Shown: piece by piece, positions 14,412-22,459 of the stretch | Layout: every line of letters begins with the position of its first letter | Numbering within the stretch: the first letter of the stretch is position 1 | Position numbers and translations under genes: made by a program | Assembly: GCF_902706285.1 (NCBI RefSeq) | Contig: NZ_CACSKD010000015.1 | Span: forward strand, 1-64,000 | Origin: Rhizobium sp. 18055 | Lineage (GTDB): Bacteria; Pseudomonadota; Alphaproteobacteria; Rhizobiales; Rhizobiaceae | DNA length: 64,000 nt | Reading direction: 5' to 3' | Notes under the pieces: model-generated | What the model was told of the DNA's origin: nothing | The model's input: only the letters and a program-made list of their open reading frames with translations | Databases searched by the model: none

Positions 14412-16816
14412 ATATCGTCAACCGGGATCTGAAATTCGGCAGGGAAAGACGCGGCGAACTAGGGATCGGAGTACATGTTCCGTATCTACGCCATGTGGAC
14501 CAGCAGACTGTCGCTACGAAGTCGGGGCTGCTTCTGAGTGTCATTCGCCTATCCGGCCTGCCGTATCAAACCATGGACCAGGCGGAAATCAATGCCCGTC
14601 TGGCAAATCGCAACACAACGGTCCGCTCGCTGGGTTCGTCCCGCTTTGCGCTCTACGCCACCATCATCCGGCGCCGGATCGCGCCGGAAATCGCCGGCGA
14701 CTTTGAAAACGCCTTCGCCGATGAGCTCAACGCCCGCTACATGGACGGCCTCAAGAACCGGACCATGTTCATCAACGAGCTGTATATTACGGTCATCCGC
14801 CGGCCGATGACCGGTCGTGTCGGCAAGGTCGATCGCGTGCTGGAGCGTCTCAAGATGGCTGACAGCCAAGTCGAGGCACGGACGGATGCGTTGCGCGATC
14901 TCAGCGATATGGTGGCCGGCATTGCGGGAGATTTTCGCAGCTATCGCCCCGAAGTGCTTCGCTGCGTCGAGCGCGAGGGAGGGATTTATTCCGAACCTGC
15001 GGAGTTCTTTGCAAAAATCCTGGCGGGGGGAGACGAACGACGCATGCCGCTGCCGCGGATGTCACTTTCCGAATACGTCGGTACGGGCAGGATTACATTC
15101 GGTCGCAAGGCATTGGAGGTCTGGTCCGCGGACGGCACACAATCAAAGTTAGCCGCAATGGTGTCCATCAAGGAATATCCGCCGATGACGACACCGGGCC
15201 AGCTTGATGGCCTGCTACGCCTCCCGCACGAGTTCATTGTCACGCATTCCTTCGCCCCCGAGGATCGAACCACGGTGACGGAAGCGATTTCGACAATCGC
15301 CCGGCAGATAGCCAACTCCGACGACGGTGGCACGACGGCCGAAGACGACATCGAATCTGCACGCGACCGTCTGGCATCCGGAGAAGTGCTTTTCGGCAAG
15401 CATCATATGACACTCGCCGTTTTTTCCCGGGATCTTCCAAACCTGAACAGAGCGGTCGCCGACGTTACAGCGGAACTTGCGAGAATGGGCGTCGTCGCCG
15501 TTCGCGAAGATCTTAACCAGGAGGCATGCTGGTGGGCCCAGCTGCCATCGAATTTTGCCTATATCGCCAGGCAGGGCCTGATTTCCTCGGTCAACTTCGC
15601 TGGCTTGTTTTCCGCCCACAATTTCCCCTCCGGCCAAATCGACAAGCTCCATTGGCGCACGCCGGTTTCTCTTCTCGAAACGACCAGCCAAACCGCATAT
15701 TATTTCAACTTTCACGAAGACGACGTGGGGAACTTTACCGTTATCGGCCCGACGGGCTCGGGGAAAACTGTTGCTCTCTCTTTCCTGCTTGCCCAGGGCA
15801 TGCGGGTACAGCCACGTCCGCGATGCGTCTTTATCGACAAGGATAGGGGAGGGGAAATCTTCGTGCGCGCCATGGGCGGGAGGTACGAACGGCTGTCGCC
15901 GGGAGAGCCAACCGGCTTTGCACCGCTGCAACTGGAAGACACTCCGGCCAATCGGGTTTTTGGCAAGACGCTGGTCTCCTATCTCGTCACGCCACCGGAT
16001 CGCGTTTTGACGGTGGAGGAAAATGCGATCATCTCGGATGCCGTCGATGGCATCTACAATGACTTCGAGCGCTCCGAGCGCCGCTTGGACATGCTTGAGG
16101 AAACATTGAAGGGACGGATGCGATCAGGCATAGGCGACCTTTCAGATCGTTTGAAGGAATGGACGTCCGGCGACAAGGGCTGGCTCTTCAACAATCCTTC
16201 CGATCGGCTCGATTTCACCAACGCCATCATCGGTTTCGACATGACTGAGGTCCTGTCCGACAAGCGGACTCGGACCGCGGCTCTACTTTACATGTTTCAT
16301 CGCATTCAGGAGATACTCGACGGCAGGCCATCGATGATCTTCCTCGATGAAGGCTGGCGGCTGCTCGACGACGAGGTCTTCTCCGGCTTCATCAAGGATT
16401 GGCTAAAAACCATCCGCAAACTCAACGGAATTGTAGGCTTCGGCACACAGTCCGCCGCCGATGTCGTGCGCTCCGAGCTGCGCAATACCATCATCGAACA
16501 GACAATGACGAACATCTTCTTTCCGAACGCGTCGGCGGACGAGGAAAGCTATCGTCGAGCATTCGGCCTCTCCGAAAAGGAGTTCCGTTTCGTCAAACAG
16601 GCCGACAAGGCAAATCGGACTTTTCTGATCAAGCATGCGAGCGATTCAATCATCGCTCGTCTCGATCTTTCGGCAATGCCGGACCTCGTCAAGGTTCTAT
16701 CCGGCAGGCCGGAAACTGTGCGGGAATGCGAGGCGCTACGCCAGACATATGGCGAAGAACCCGGAGACTGGCTCCCGCACTTCTGCGGTTGGGGAGGAGA
16801 CCTTCGACATGCTTAG
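14408..16816 (+). CDS. virB4: VirB4 ATPase
   Basis: The 802-residue protein is a full-length VirB4, the conserved ATPase of T4SS. It has the CagE/TrbE N-terminal region, Walker A GPTGSGKT at residues 447-454, Walker B MIFLDEGW near residue 643, and a following GTQSAADV motif. It powers pilus biogenesis and substrate transfer at the inner membrane. Its last bases overlap the start of the transglycosylase gene that follows. Confidence 0.95.
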   Translation: MNIVNRDLKFGRERRGELGIGVHVPYLRHVDQQTVATKSGLLLSVIRLSGLPYQTMDQAEINARLANRNTTVRSLGSSRFALYATIIRRRIAPEIAGDFENAFADELNARYMDGLKNRTMFINELYITVIRRPMTGRVGKVDRVLERLKMADSQVEARTDALRDLSDMVAGIAGDFRSYRPEVLRCVEREGGIYSEPAEFFAKILAGGDERRMPLPRMSLSEYVGTGRITFGRKALEVWSADGTQSKLAAMVSIKEYPPMTTPGQLDGLLRLPHEFIVTHSFAPEDRTTVTEAISTIARQIANSDDGGTTAEDDIESARDRLASGEVLFGKHHMTLAVFSRDLPNLNRAVADVTAELARMGVVAVREDLNQEACWWAQLPSNFAYIARQGLISSVNFAGLFSAHNFPSGQIDKLHWRTPVSLLETTSQTAYYFNFHEDDVGNFTVIGPTGSGKTVALSFLLAQGMRVQPRPRCVFIDKDRGGEIFVRAMGGRYERLSPGEPTGFAPLQLEDTPANRVFGKTLVSYLVTPPDRVLTVEENAIISDAVDGIYNDFERSERRLDMLEETLKGRMRSGIGDLSDRLKEWTSGDKGWLFNNPSDRLDFTNAIIGFDMTEVLSDKRTRTAALLYMFHRIQEILDGRPSMIFLDEGWRLLDDEVFSGFIKDWLKTIRKLNGIVGFGTQSAADVVRSELRNTIIEQTMTNIFFPNASADEESYRRAFGLSEKEFRFVKQADKANRTFLIKHASDSIIARLDLSAMPDLVKVLSGRPETVRECEALRQTYGEEPGDWLPHFCGWGGDLRHA

Positions 16817-17978
16817 GAGCCTGAAGTTTGTAACGCTTTCCGTCTTGACTATGGTCTTGTGCCAGCCTGCCTGGGCCGATGTTCCCGTCATCGATGACGA
16901 TGTCAAAGGCAAACGCGCAGATGACGAAGATCATTCGGCGGCCGACAAGGAGACGCAAATCGACCAATTGGAAGAGCAAGCGGTGACGAGCTGCAATATC
17001 TCCAAGAAGGAGAAGAACCGGAGGCTTTTCCGGTCGCCGGCGCAGGCGGTTGAGGAAGACGCGGAAAACGTCGAGCTGATCAAGCATTATGCAGAAAAAT
17101 ACAACGTGCCGACCGGACTGGCACTTGCCGTAGCTCACGCCGAATCGGGGATTTCGACCTGCTCGGGTTCCCCCACTGGCGTGAAGGGCGTCATGCAGTT
17201 GACGAAGCGAACGGGCTCCAGCATGGGTTTTGATCGCGATATCAATGAAGAGAATATCGAGGGAGGCGTCAAATATCTCGGCCTGGGTGTAGCTAAATGC
17301 GGATCGACTGACTACGCCTGCCTCGCGTCCTGGTACAATGGATCGACGGCAACGGAACAAGCCAACTGGGCGGGCAAAGTGGCTCGCAACCACAATTGGT
17401 TCAACGCATATGCCGGCGGCTCCAACATTGCCGACATTCCTTCTCCAACGTTCAAGACGTCGGTTGACTATGGATCCAACGCGACCCGCAATTCTACCAA
17501 CGCAGCGGTGGATGCGGTCAACACGAGCGTCACGGGTATAGACACCAGCACTGCCAGAATACAGGAAGCCAACAATCGCCTTTCCGCTCTCACTTCCACG
17601 GTCGGAGCCTCGGAGATTTACCAGGATGCCTGGGACGACAACACGCAGGCCCGGGCGGTCAATGCGGAATTGCTCAACAATCTGATCTCGGTCACAAATC
17701 TAGCAAACACGCTTATACAGGCGCGGATGCAGATGAAGCTTTCCTCAATGTCAGTGGCGTCCAAATCACTAAAATCGGATTCGTCAAAAAACCCCTACTC
17801 TTGCGATCCCATAATACTGGAACGCACAAACGTGCCGCGAGTGCAGTGGCCAGAATGTGCGCTTCTTGCTGCGACCAATGCTGACGGGACCGAAAGTGAA
17901 GTTGCGGCGTCGCGAAACGACTCGAGTGTCGAGAACAGCCTTGAAGCAATCCAACAGGCCGCAGAAGCGGCAGAATAA
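16809..17978 (+). CDS. Second lytic transglycosylase with a VirB5-like leader
   Basis: The 389-residue secreted protein has a signal peptide (VTLSVLTMVLCQPAWA) followed at once by DVPVIDD, the same mature N-terminus as the next gene, VirB5 (DVPVIDN). It then carries a lytic transglycosylase domain (YAEKYNVPTGLALAVAHAES, GVKGVMQLT, LASWYNGS; about residues 90-205). The C-terminal 180 residues are Ser/Thr/Asn-rich and predicted helical, with NSTNAAVDAVNTSVTGIDT and TNLANTLIQARMQMK resembling a VirB5-type coil. Two transglycosylases in one virB operon is unusual; this one may be pilus-tip-linked. The ATG at 16809 overlaps virB4 by eight bases. Confidence 0.75.
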   Translation: MLRSLKFVTLSVLTMVLCQPAWADVPVIDDDVKGKRADDEDHSAADKETQIDQLEEQAVTSCNISKKEKNRRLFRSPAQAVEEDAENVELIKHYAEKYNVPTGLALAVAHAESGISTCSGSPTGVKGVMQLTKRTGSSMGFDRDINEENIEGGVKYLGLGVAKCGSTDYACLASWYNGSTATEQANWAGKVARNHNWFNAYAGGSNIADIPSPTFKTSVDYGSNATRNSTNAAVDAVNTSVTGIDTSTARIQEANNRLSALTSTVGASEIYQDAWDDNTQARAVNAELLNNLISVTNLANTLIQARMQMKLSSMSVASKSLKSDSSKNPYSCDPIILERTNVPRVQWPECALLAATNADGTESEVAASRNDSSVENSLEAIQQAAEAAE

Positions 17979-17989
17979 GGAGAAAGTAG

Positions 17990-18709
17990 ATGAGAAAGCT
18001 CTTGTTCGCTGTGGGCTTTGCGGCGGCGGCCTCGACCGTCGCCCGTGCGGATGTCCCGGTCATCGACAATGCCAACCTGACCATTGCGAAGAAAAACGCC
18101 GAGAACACCGGCAACATCATGAATACCAATTCAGATATTCTGAAAAAGACGGAAGACATTTTGAAGGCCTTGTCTGGCTCGCGCGATGGCTCGATGGGCA
18201 TTGCTTCCACAGGGCTCGATGGCGGAATGTCGATATCCTCTGCACCATCGTTCAGCTCCATCATGAATGGGGGTACGCTGTCGTTCGGCGGCCTTGGCGG
18301 CGATGCGCAGAATATAGCTGCGACACTGATCAACGGGCTTCAGCTGGTAAAACAGGTCAAGAGCATCATAGAGGGTGAGGATGCCGGCGCGATGAACAAC
18401 GCATTTTCCGGTGCTGTGAACACTGCGGCGCTCTTGTCTGCCTTGACCCAGCAGGCATCGTCTGCTGTCACGCAGCGGCAGCAATCCCTGCAAAATGCCA
18501 GCGGTCAGATTGGTGCTGCGGAGGATGTAAAAGGGTCTGTCGACGCGAATACGCGGATGCAACTCGAGACCGCACGCACCATCAACGAGCTGATCGGTGT
18601 ATCGAACGGCACGGTCTCTGCCCTTAATACGGATATGCAGATGCGGCTGACTCAGCAATCAGAAACGGCAAAAATGCTGCAATACAAAGATATCAATCCG
18701 TTTGACTGA
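17990..18709 (+). CDS. virB5: VirB5 minor pilin
   Basis: The 239-residue protein has a signal peptide (LLFAVGFAAAASTVARA), the VirB5-type start DVPVIDNANL, and long helical segments (ALLSALTQQASSAVTQRQQSLQ, MQLETARTINELIGVSNGTVSALNTDMQMRLTQQSETAKMLQY). VirB5 sits at the pilus tip and helps host-cell contact. AAGGAGA precedes the ATG. It is 11 bases after the transglycosylase gene with which it shares the mature N-terminus. Confidence 0.88.
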   Translation: MRKLLFAVGFAAAASTVARADVPVIDNANLTIAKKNAENTGNIMNTNSDILKKTEDILKALSGSRDGSMGIASTGLDGGMSISSAPSFSSIMNGGTLSFGGLGGDAQNIAATLINGLQLVKQVKSIIEGEDAGAMNNAFSGAVNTAALLSALTQQASSAVTQRQQSLQNASGQIGAAEDVKGSVDANTRMQLETARTINELIGVSNGTVSALNTDMQMRLTQQSETAKMLQYKDINPFD

Positions 18710-18719
18710 GGGGATCACG

Positions 18720-18896
18720 ATGCGGCGTCTCATCACTGCGATGATACTGGTCCTGTTGCCGATGCTGGGAGCCTGCCAGACCAAGGGTGAGAAAAAGGCA
18801 CCATGCCCGCCCTTAACTGGATTTGCCGAAAGCGAGGATCTTTGTGGCCCGGTTGCACCGGTAAATACCGTTTTCGAACAGATCCTTCAGGAATGA
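18720..18896 (+). CDS. Small lipoprotein, VirB7 or entry-exclusion (Eex) type
   Basis: The 58-residue protein has a lipoprotein signal peptide with the lipobox LGAC (MILVLLPMLGACQ). The mature part has two further Cys (APCPPL, DLCGP). In Brucella the VirB7 lipoprotein gene follows virB6, while in pKM101/Trw-type operons a lipoprotein between virB5 and virB6 is the entry-exclusion protein. Position therefore favours Eex, but no other VirB7 candidate exists in this operon. An ATG at 18720 after GAGGGG was chosen over an upstream start at 18702. Confidence 0.7.
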   Translation: MRRLITAMILVLLPMLGACQTKGEKKAPCPPLTGFAESEDLCGPVAPVNTVFEQILQE

Positions 18897-18900
18897 GAAG

Positions 18901-19923
18901 ATGGCCACATCGACGACAATCATCTCGGATATTTTTGCGAAGCTCGACAGCGTTGGCGAAACATTTATCTCCAATGCTTATGAGGGCCTCGCACTACAGG
19001 TGAATGTCGTCTTCGGTTCCATGCTGACCCTCTACGTGGTTTGGTGGGGTTACATGATCCTCGCTGGCCGCGAAGGATTCTCGGTGCCGGATGCGGCCTG
19101 GAAACTCGGCCGCGCGTTTTTCATCTATTTCATGGCGACCAACTGGTCGGCATTTTCCACGACGATTTACAAGCTGGTTCAAACTGTGCCCAATCTGATC
19201 TCGGATACGATCATCAAGGCGATTGCCGGCTCAGGGGGCATTCTGGATGGCGGCAGCGATGACTCGACCGGTGTCGTGCGTATCCTCGACGCCGTTTTCG
19301 AAACGGCCGGCAAAGTTTACGAGCAGGTGGCAACAGGCACATTCGAATTTGTGGGGGCCCTGATCGGCGCTATCGTGTTCGTGATTGCAATGCTCTTTAT
19401 AGCGATCGCGGCGGCGGCCATTCTCGCCGCCAAGCTGATGCTTTTCATCACCCTGGCGCTGGCGCCGGTGTTCATCATCCTCGCTCTCTATCGATGGACG
19501 TTCCGTTTCACCGATGGATGGCTAACGCTTATGGCTAATTTGATGGTCATGCAGACGCTGATGATGACGTTTCTCGCCTTCCTCTACCAGCTGATCGAGT
19601 TGGCCATCAACACTGCCACGAACACGGCCACCGAAAGTAAGCTCTCCTACGTGGCACCCTTCGTGATCGTTTGCCTACTTGGAATAGTCGTTTTTAGATT
19701 CATTCCTATGTTTTCAGCGGCGATTGTCGGCGGATCACCAATTGGGCAAGGTGATACCGCTTATTCTGGGGGACTGGAGTCGTACGGTCGAGCAAAGCGA
19801 CAATACACAGGAAGAGCAAAAATTCTCTCGGATGGCTTGGGCCGGAGACGGACATCCAGCGATGTTCGATCAGCTAGAGCTCGTGCGATCCAACGTGAAA
19901 CTGAGCGCAATGGACAATTTTAG
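18901..19923 (+). CDS. virB6: VirB6 polytopic membrane protein
   Basis: The 340-residue protein has several membrane helices, including LTLYVVWWGYMILAG, GALIGAIVFVIAMLFIAIAAAAILAAKLMLFITLALAPVFIILAL and APFVIVCLLGIVVFRFIPMFSAAIVGG, with the TrbL/VirB6 pattern. It forms part of the inner-membrane channel through which DNA passes. The ribosome-binding site is AGGAATGAG, placed over the end of the lipoprotein gene. The C-terminal tail (YGRAKRQYTGRAKIL and on) is basic. Confidence 0.92.
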   Translation: MATSTTIISDIFAKLDSVGETFISNAYEGLALQVNVVFGSMLTLYVVWWGYMILAGREGFSVPDAAWKLGRAFFIYFMATNWSAFSTTIYKLVQTVPNLISDTIIKAIAGSGGILDGGSDDSTGVVRILDAVFETAGKVYEQVATGTFEFVGALIGAIVFVIAMLFIAIAAAAILAAKLMLFITLALAPVFIILALYRWTFRFTDGWLTLMANLMVMQTLMMTFLAFLYQLIELAINTATNTATESKLSYVAPFVIVCLLGIVVFRFIPMFSAAIVGGSPIGQGDTAYSGGLESYGRAKRQYTGRAKILSDGLGRRRTSSDVRSARARAIQRETERNGQF

Positions 19924-19979
19924 ATTGGCAGTTCTCCTTGGTGGCATTACATATAGTTTATGGCCAAGGAGGTTTCCTC

Positions 19980-20210
19980 ATGCAGAACGACGAGTGTGAC
20001 CGATACCAGGATGTGCGAAAGCAGCATGCGACTTGGTATCAGGCAGAACTTGTAAATAAGGAAATTCAAGAAAAATCTACCAGGAACGCCAAGGGAGGAA
20101 CATTAGGATTTTTCCTGTTCATAGTCGCAGTTATCTTTTTCAAGCCGATCGCGGAGTATTGCATCGAGCTTTACAATACCGCTGCGGCTTACGTTCACGG
20201 CTTCCTGTGA
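19980..20210 (+). CDS. Small single-span membrane protein in the virB locus
   Basis: The 76-residue protein has a polar, charged N-terminus, one strong membrane helix (GTLGFFLFIVAVIFFKPIAEYCIELY) and a short tail. The ATG at 19980 follows an ideal AAGGAGG, so it is well translated. It sits between virB6 and virB8 with two other small envelope genes. I do not recognise a family; a T4SS accessory or exclusion role is only inference from place and topology. Confidence 0.65.
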   Translation: MQNDECDRYQDVRKQHATWYQAELVNKEIQEKSTRNAKGGTLGFFLFIVAVIFFKPIAEYCIELYNTAAAYVHGFL

Positions 20211-20238
20211 TTTTTCGGGATTTAGGTATGGAGGGACT

Positions 20239-20619
20239 ATGAAAAGCCGAATTATCGTCCTGAGCCTTATTTCTGCTCTCTCTTTCGGGCCGCCTGCTGC
20301 CGCAGATATCCAAGCCAAGAGTGAAATCGTTCCAGTGCGCGTCGGCATGTATGCCCCGGCGGACGGAGGCTGTGACGCACCGGCGGCTACTCTGATTTTT
20401 GTTGAGAAAAACGGGCTTTCGGCCAATAAAACGACCGGGAAAGTCAAGAATGTGTCAAACCGAGGGACCGACTATCGTCTGAACGTGCTGTGGATCGAGG
20501 CCGGCTCGTCTGAAGCCGATGGCGAAGCAGACACCGTGAACATTGCGGTCAAAGACGATCGCAGCTTTAACTTTTCCAATGGATTCACCGAAAAGACCTT
20601 GATGAAGTGGTGCAAGTGA
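20239..20619 (+). CDS. Small secreted protein in the virB locus
   Basis: The 126-residue protein has a signal peptide (IIVLSLISALSFGPPAAA) and two Cys in the mature part (GGCDAP and the final KWCK), suggesting a disulfide-closed periplasmic domain, probably beta-rich (TLIFVEKNGLSANKTTGKVKN). GGAGG precedes the ATG. The stop overlaps the next start. Function unknown. Confidence 0.65.
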   Translation: MKSRIIVLSLISALSFGPPAAADIQAKSEIVPVRVGMYAPADGGCDAPAATLIFVEKNGLSANKTTGKVKNVSNRGTDYRLNVLWIEAGSSEADGEADTVNIAVKDDRSFNFSNGFTEKTLMKWCK

Positions 20620-20813
20620 TGCGGCTCATCATCGCGATTTTTTTGCCGTTCCTGTTATTTTTCACTATCGGGCGTCCCATTGCCGGCATCATATGCTTTT
20701 TCCTTCAGGTGACGCTGATTGGCTGGCTTCCTGCGACAATCTGGGCCGTCTACGCGCTCAGTCAGTTCAAGACGGATCGCAAGATCGACGCCGCGCTGCG
20801 CAATCGAAGCTGA
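20619..20813 (+). CDS. YqaE/Pmp3-family small membrane protein
   Basis: The 64-residue protein has two membrane helices joined by a short loop: LIIAIFLPFLLFFTIGRPIAGIICFFLQ and LIGWLPATIWAVYALS. This is the pattern of the Pmp3/YqaE family, whose members affect membrane potential and stress tolerance in other organisms. The ATG overlaps the previous stop (TGATG). Its presence inside a virB locus suggests a role in membrane homeostasis during transfer, or exclusion; that is inference. Confidence 0.65.
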   Translation: MRLIIAIFLPFLLFFTIGRPIAGIICFFLQVTLIGWLPATIWAVYALSQFKTDRKIDAALRNRS

Positions 20814-20895
20814 CGCGGTATCCAGATATCCCCAATGCATATCCCTCTGCGTCACGTAGAAGCGGCCACGCAGCGGTTTTCGCTTGCGGAAAATA

Positions 20896-20909
20896 TTATT
20901 TATAACTAA
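20896..20909. promoter_or_regulatory. Conjugation operator, copy G (upstream of virB8)
   Basis: TTATTTATAACTAA differs from the consensus at one position and is flanked by symmetric A/T bases. It lies 33 bases before the virB8 start, the same distance as copy F to virB1, so virB8-virD4 probably has its own promoter under the same control. Confidence 0.6.
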
Positions 20910-20942
20910 TTTCTGCGTGCCAAATCACGATGAGGACGATCC

Positions 20943-21659
20943 ATGGTCGATACCGTTGAGCCCGGCCCCAAACCCGACCTTTCGCAATATTGGCAGGCCG
21001 GGGCCTCCTGGGAAGTCGAGCTTTATCGCAAGGAGCGCCGATCGAGAAAGATCGCGTGGGTCATTGCCGCCATATCGGGCGGCGTCGCGCTCGCAAGTCT
21101 TTCAGCTCTCAATCTGCTGCTGCCCTTGCACCAATTCGAGCCCTATGTCGTGTCGGTCGACAAGACCACAGGCTTTATCGAGATAGCCCGGGCGCTCAAG
21201 CCCGGCGATTTGGCACAGGACGAAGCTGTCACGACAGCCAACATTGTCCGATATCTGCGCGCCAGGGAGACATATAGTCCACGTGAGTTGAAGGACAACT
21301 ATGATCTTGCGCAGCTCTATTCCACTGCCCAGGCATCTGCGGACCTTCGCCGGGAATTCGAACCCTCGAATCCGAAGTCGAAGGATAAGGTGCTGGGCCG
21401 CGACACGCGCATCAGCGTGACGGTAAAATCGCTTTCGTTTCTCAATAAGGCGACGGCGACCGTTCGTTTCTCGACCGAGACCAGGCGAGAGAACACCATC
21501 CGCCGTGAGCATTGGGTGGCAGTCGTACGCTATCGTTACACCACCGCACCGCTCAAGAACGAGTACCGTTTCGACAATCCGCTCGGCTTCCAGGTCGTCG
21601 AATATCGACGCGACCAGGAATCGCTGCCGGAAACTCTGCCTTTGAATGGGGCTGAGTGA
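20943..21659 (+). CDS. virB8: VirB8 inner-membrane scaffold
   Basis: The 238-residue protein has a cytoplasmic N-terminus, one membrane helix (IAWVIAAISGGVALASLSALNLLLPL) and a periplasmic VirB8 domain (FEPYVVSVDKTTGFIE, NIVRYLRARETYSP, VRFSTETR, NPLGFQVVEYRRDQE). VirB8 links VirB9/VirB10 to the inner membrane. GAGGA precedes the ATG. It is the first gene of the second half-operon. Confidence 0.95.
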   Translation: MVDTVEPGPKPDLSQYWQAGASWEVELYRKERRSRKIAWVIAAISGGVALASLSALNLLLPLHQFEPYVVSVDKTTGFIEIARALKPGDLAQDEAVTTANIVRYLRARETYSPRELKDNYDLAQLYSTAQASADLRREFEPSNPKSKDKVLGRDTRISVTVKSLSFLNKATATVRFSTETRRENTIRREHWVAVVRYRYTTAPLKNEYRFDNPLGFQVVEYRRDQESLPETLPLNGAE

Positions 21660-22459
21660 TGATGGAATTTCGAAAGTTCGTGATCGTCGCCGTTACCGCC
21701 ATCGCGTTTGGTGGGACTGTCAACGCTGCCGATCCCCGCATTCGCTACATCACCTTCAACAACAATGCGGTGGTCACCGTGCCCGCCGGGCTTGGCGTAT
21801 CGACGATGATCCAGCTTGGCAGCTCGGAAGTAATCGAAACGATTTCGGCCGGGGACACCGCTAGTTGGTCGATCGTACCGAAGAAGGGATCGGGCATTCT
21901 GTTTGTGAAGCCGCTTCGCGAGAATGCGGAAACGAACGTGAATATCGTGACCAACCAGCGTGTATATTCGCTCCTTCTGAAAGGATCGGGTGCGGCGGAT
22001 CTCAAGGCGGCATTCCAGGTCCGCTTCAGGTATCCCGATGAGGACGTCAATGCGCGATTGATGACGGCTGCCGAAGAAAGCGCCAAGGACCCTTTGCTGA
22101 AGGGACTTGATCCGAGCAGACTGAACTACGAGTACGTCTTCCGTGGCGATAATAGTCTGAAGCCGCGCGTCGCTTTCGACGATGGCACGCACATGTATCT
22201 GGAATTTCCTGACGAAATCCCCGCGATATTTGTCGTGGAAGACAAACGCCAGGAGTCACTCGTCAATTTTCGGACCCAAGGGAAATATGTCGTTGTGGAC
22301 AAGGTCGCCGCACAGTTCACCTTGCGGGCAGGCGACAAATGGCTGTGCCTTTACAATCGCCAGGCCGGTCGTCGGTCTTTTGATCTTATAGAGGACTTCT
22401 ACGGTCCGAAACGGGTTGGACAGGACAATGCTGTCAGCCCCCATAAGGATGGCAGGTGA
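21659..22459 (+). CDS. virB9: VirB9 outer-membrane-complex protein
   Basis: The secreted protein of about 266 residues has a signal peptide (VIVAVTAIAFGGTVNAA), then DPRIRYITFNNNAVVTVPAG and a C-terminal VirB9 domain with LNYEYVFRGDN and FDDGTHMYLEFPDEIPAIFVV. It builds the outer-membrane core with VirB7 and VirB10. Start codons at 21659 and 21662 both overlap the virB8 end region; I used 21659. Confidence 0.95.
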   Translation: MMEFRKFVIVAVTAIAFGGTVNAADPRIRYITFNNNAVVTVPAGLGVSTMIQLGSSEVIETISAGDTASWSIVPKKGSGILFVKPLRENAETNVNIVTNQRVYSLLLKGSGAADLKAAFQVRFRYPDEDVNARLMTAAEESAKDPLLKGLDPSRLNYEYVFRGDNSLKPRVAFDDGTHMYLEFPDEIPAIFVVEDKRQESLVNFRTQGKYVVVDKVAAQFTLRAGDKWLCLYNRQAGRRSFDLIEDFYGPKRVGQDNAVSPHKDGR

